From: Gammaproteobacteria bacterium
GTDB lineage: Bacteria > Pseudomonadota > Gammaproteobacteria > Pseudomonadales > Halomonadaceae
Direction: 5' to 3'
Length of the DNA stretch: 14,387 nucleotides
Assembly (NCBI GenBank): GCA_023485185.1
Contig: JAMCZP010000175.1
Location: 1-14,387, forward strand
Shown here: positions 13,521-14,387 of the stretch, piece after piece
How positions within the stretch are numbered: the stretch's first letter is position 1
How the letters are laid out: each line of letters starts with the position of its first letter
Program-made: the position numbers and the translations under genes
The notes under the pieces: model-generated
What the model was told of the DNA's origin: nothing
Databases searched by the model: none
What the model saw: only the letters and a program-made list of their open reading frames with translations

Positions 13521-14387
13521 GCCCACTGCTAACCTACCTCCAGGCGCACGCCCAAGCCCCTTTAGGCCACGTGTATATTGTGGGCGCAGGCGACGGCAGC
13601 CAGCTTCCCCAATGGCGCTCACTCAACGCCCAACAGCTATGGCTGGCGGAAGCCCACCCCGCCCTTTCCACCCGTTTGCTAGCACGCACGCAAGCACACG
13701 AAAACGAAAGCGTTACGCAAGCCGCCATTACCGGCCAGGCCGAAGCACATGCCACTCTGCACCTGCTTAGCCTGCCCGGCAAAAGCAGCCTGAGCGCCCC
13801 CACGCACCTCAACCACTACTTCCCTAACGTGCAGGAACAAGGCAGCCAGCAAGTGGCCGCCCAAGCACTCAGCGCCTGGGCCACTCATGCGGGTGAAGAC
13901 ACCCACCATGAACACCTGCTCGTGATTGACTCCCCCGGCCAAGCGCACCAATTAATCAGCGACACCCCGGCCAGCGCCCTACAGCAGTTTGCCTGGGTGC
14001 ACATCACCGCCGCCGAAGAAGCCCTTTACGAGCAAGACGCCCCGCTAAGTGAGATCGACGCCCTGCTTCAACAGCGCGGCTACGCCTGCTGTGAAGAAGA
14101 TGCCGACACCCACTACCCGTTCATTGCTCGGCTATACCAACGCCAGCCCAGCGTAGTGGAACGGCTCGCCTTAGAAGCCACCATCAACGCACTCCGTAAA
14201 GAAATCACCCAAGCCCAAACCGACACTGAAGAAGCCAATAAGGCTACCGCCACGGCAAAAAGCGAAGCCGAAAAACTCGCCAACGAGCTGGAACAGGCCC
14301 GCGCCAACGCCAAGCAGCGTGAAGAGGCCCGTGCCACCGCCAAGAGCGAAACCGAGAAGCTAGCTAAAGAGCTAGAAGAAGCCCACA
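13517..14387 (+). CDS. Degenerate FkbM-like domain plus coiled coil (3' end outside window)
   Basis: An ORF that stays open from ATG 13517 to the window edge (290 codons). The start overlaps the TPR gene stop (ATGA), with AGGAGG at 13501-13506. Residues 18-45 (GHVYIVGAGDGSQLPQWRSL) look like a SAM-binding loop. LLVIDSPGQAHQL, then EEALYEQDAPLSEIDALLQQ and RGYACCEEDA recall the last half of FkbM-type methyltransferases, in which an Asp-rich DxEG motif is usual; here that site reads DSPGQ, so activity is doubtful. From about residue 215 the sequence becomes a long charged coiled coil (LRKEITQAQTDTEEANKATA...), with a 28-residue repeat starting at 245 and again at 273. It may continue into a further domain outside the window. 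A scaffold or chain-length role in glycan synthesis is possible but unproven. Confidence 0.75.
   Translation, partial: MSPLLTYLQAHAQAPLGHVYIVGAGDGSQLPQWRSLNAQQLWLAEAHPALSTRLLARTQAHENESVTQAAITGQAEAHATLHLLSLPGKSSLSAPTHLNHYFPNVQEQGSQQVAAQALSAWATHAGEDTHHEHLLVIDSPGQAHQLISDTPASALQQFAWVHITAAEEALYEQDAPLSEIDALLQQRGYACCEEDADTHYPFIARLYQRQPSVVERLALEATINALRKEITQAQTDTEEANKATATAKSEAEKLANELEQARANAKQREEARATAKSETEKLAKELEEAH

Overview
The window looks like chromosome from a halophilic or marine gammaproteobacterium, most likely a Halomonas-type organism. The grounds are a PrtD-like type I secretion transporter, an RfaH paralogue, acidic low-lysine proteins, and large glycosyltransferases that carry a small recurring 'GW' beta domain. 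The genus is an inference from protein character; no rRNA or tRNA gene is present to confirm it.

Layout. (a) 1-1536, minus strand: 5' part of a type I secretion ABC transporter (permease plus ATPase), cut off by the window edge just after the ABC signature. (b) 1651-2175: an RfaH/NusG-family antiterminator, followed by a perfect nested palindrome. (c) 2460-3362: an unfamiliar 300-aa protein with a possible ChW-like C-terminal region. (d) 3372-3512: a 141-bp MITE-like element with 16-17 bp inverted ends flanked by TTA, just upstream of (e) 3696-4775: an RTX protein with DUF4214-like repeats ending in a protease-type secretion tail, plausibly a substrate of transporter (a). (f) 4996-9775: two very large GT2 glycosyltransferases joined by an 18-codon ORF that overlaps both. 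(g) 9890-9901: a perfect match to the RfaH recruitment element ops, in the leader of a methyltransferase gene (9971-10573).

(h) 10642-12470: accessory DNA that interrupts the glycan locus. It holds an XRE regulator overlapping a SecB-like chaperone gene (a toxin-antitoxin-chaperone pair with no visible toxin), the 3' remnant of an Rpn-type nuclease gene whose C-terminal part keeps its own ribosome binding site, and a GIY-YIG nuclease gene bracketed by dispersed REP-like repeats. (i) 12471-end: a TPR protein with the GW domain, translationally coupled to a protein with a degenerate FkbM-like domain and a long coiled coil, which runs off the window.

Reading as a whole: the locus combines export (T1SS and an RTX protein) with surface-glycan assembly (GT2 enzymes, methyltransferase, TPR and coiled-coil scaffold). 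An RfaH paralogue encoded in the same window probably acts on the transcription unit that starts at the ops element. The most unusual parts are the XRE-SecB pair, the RpnS-like remnant, and the GIY-YIG gene with its repeats.
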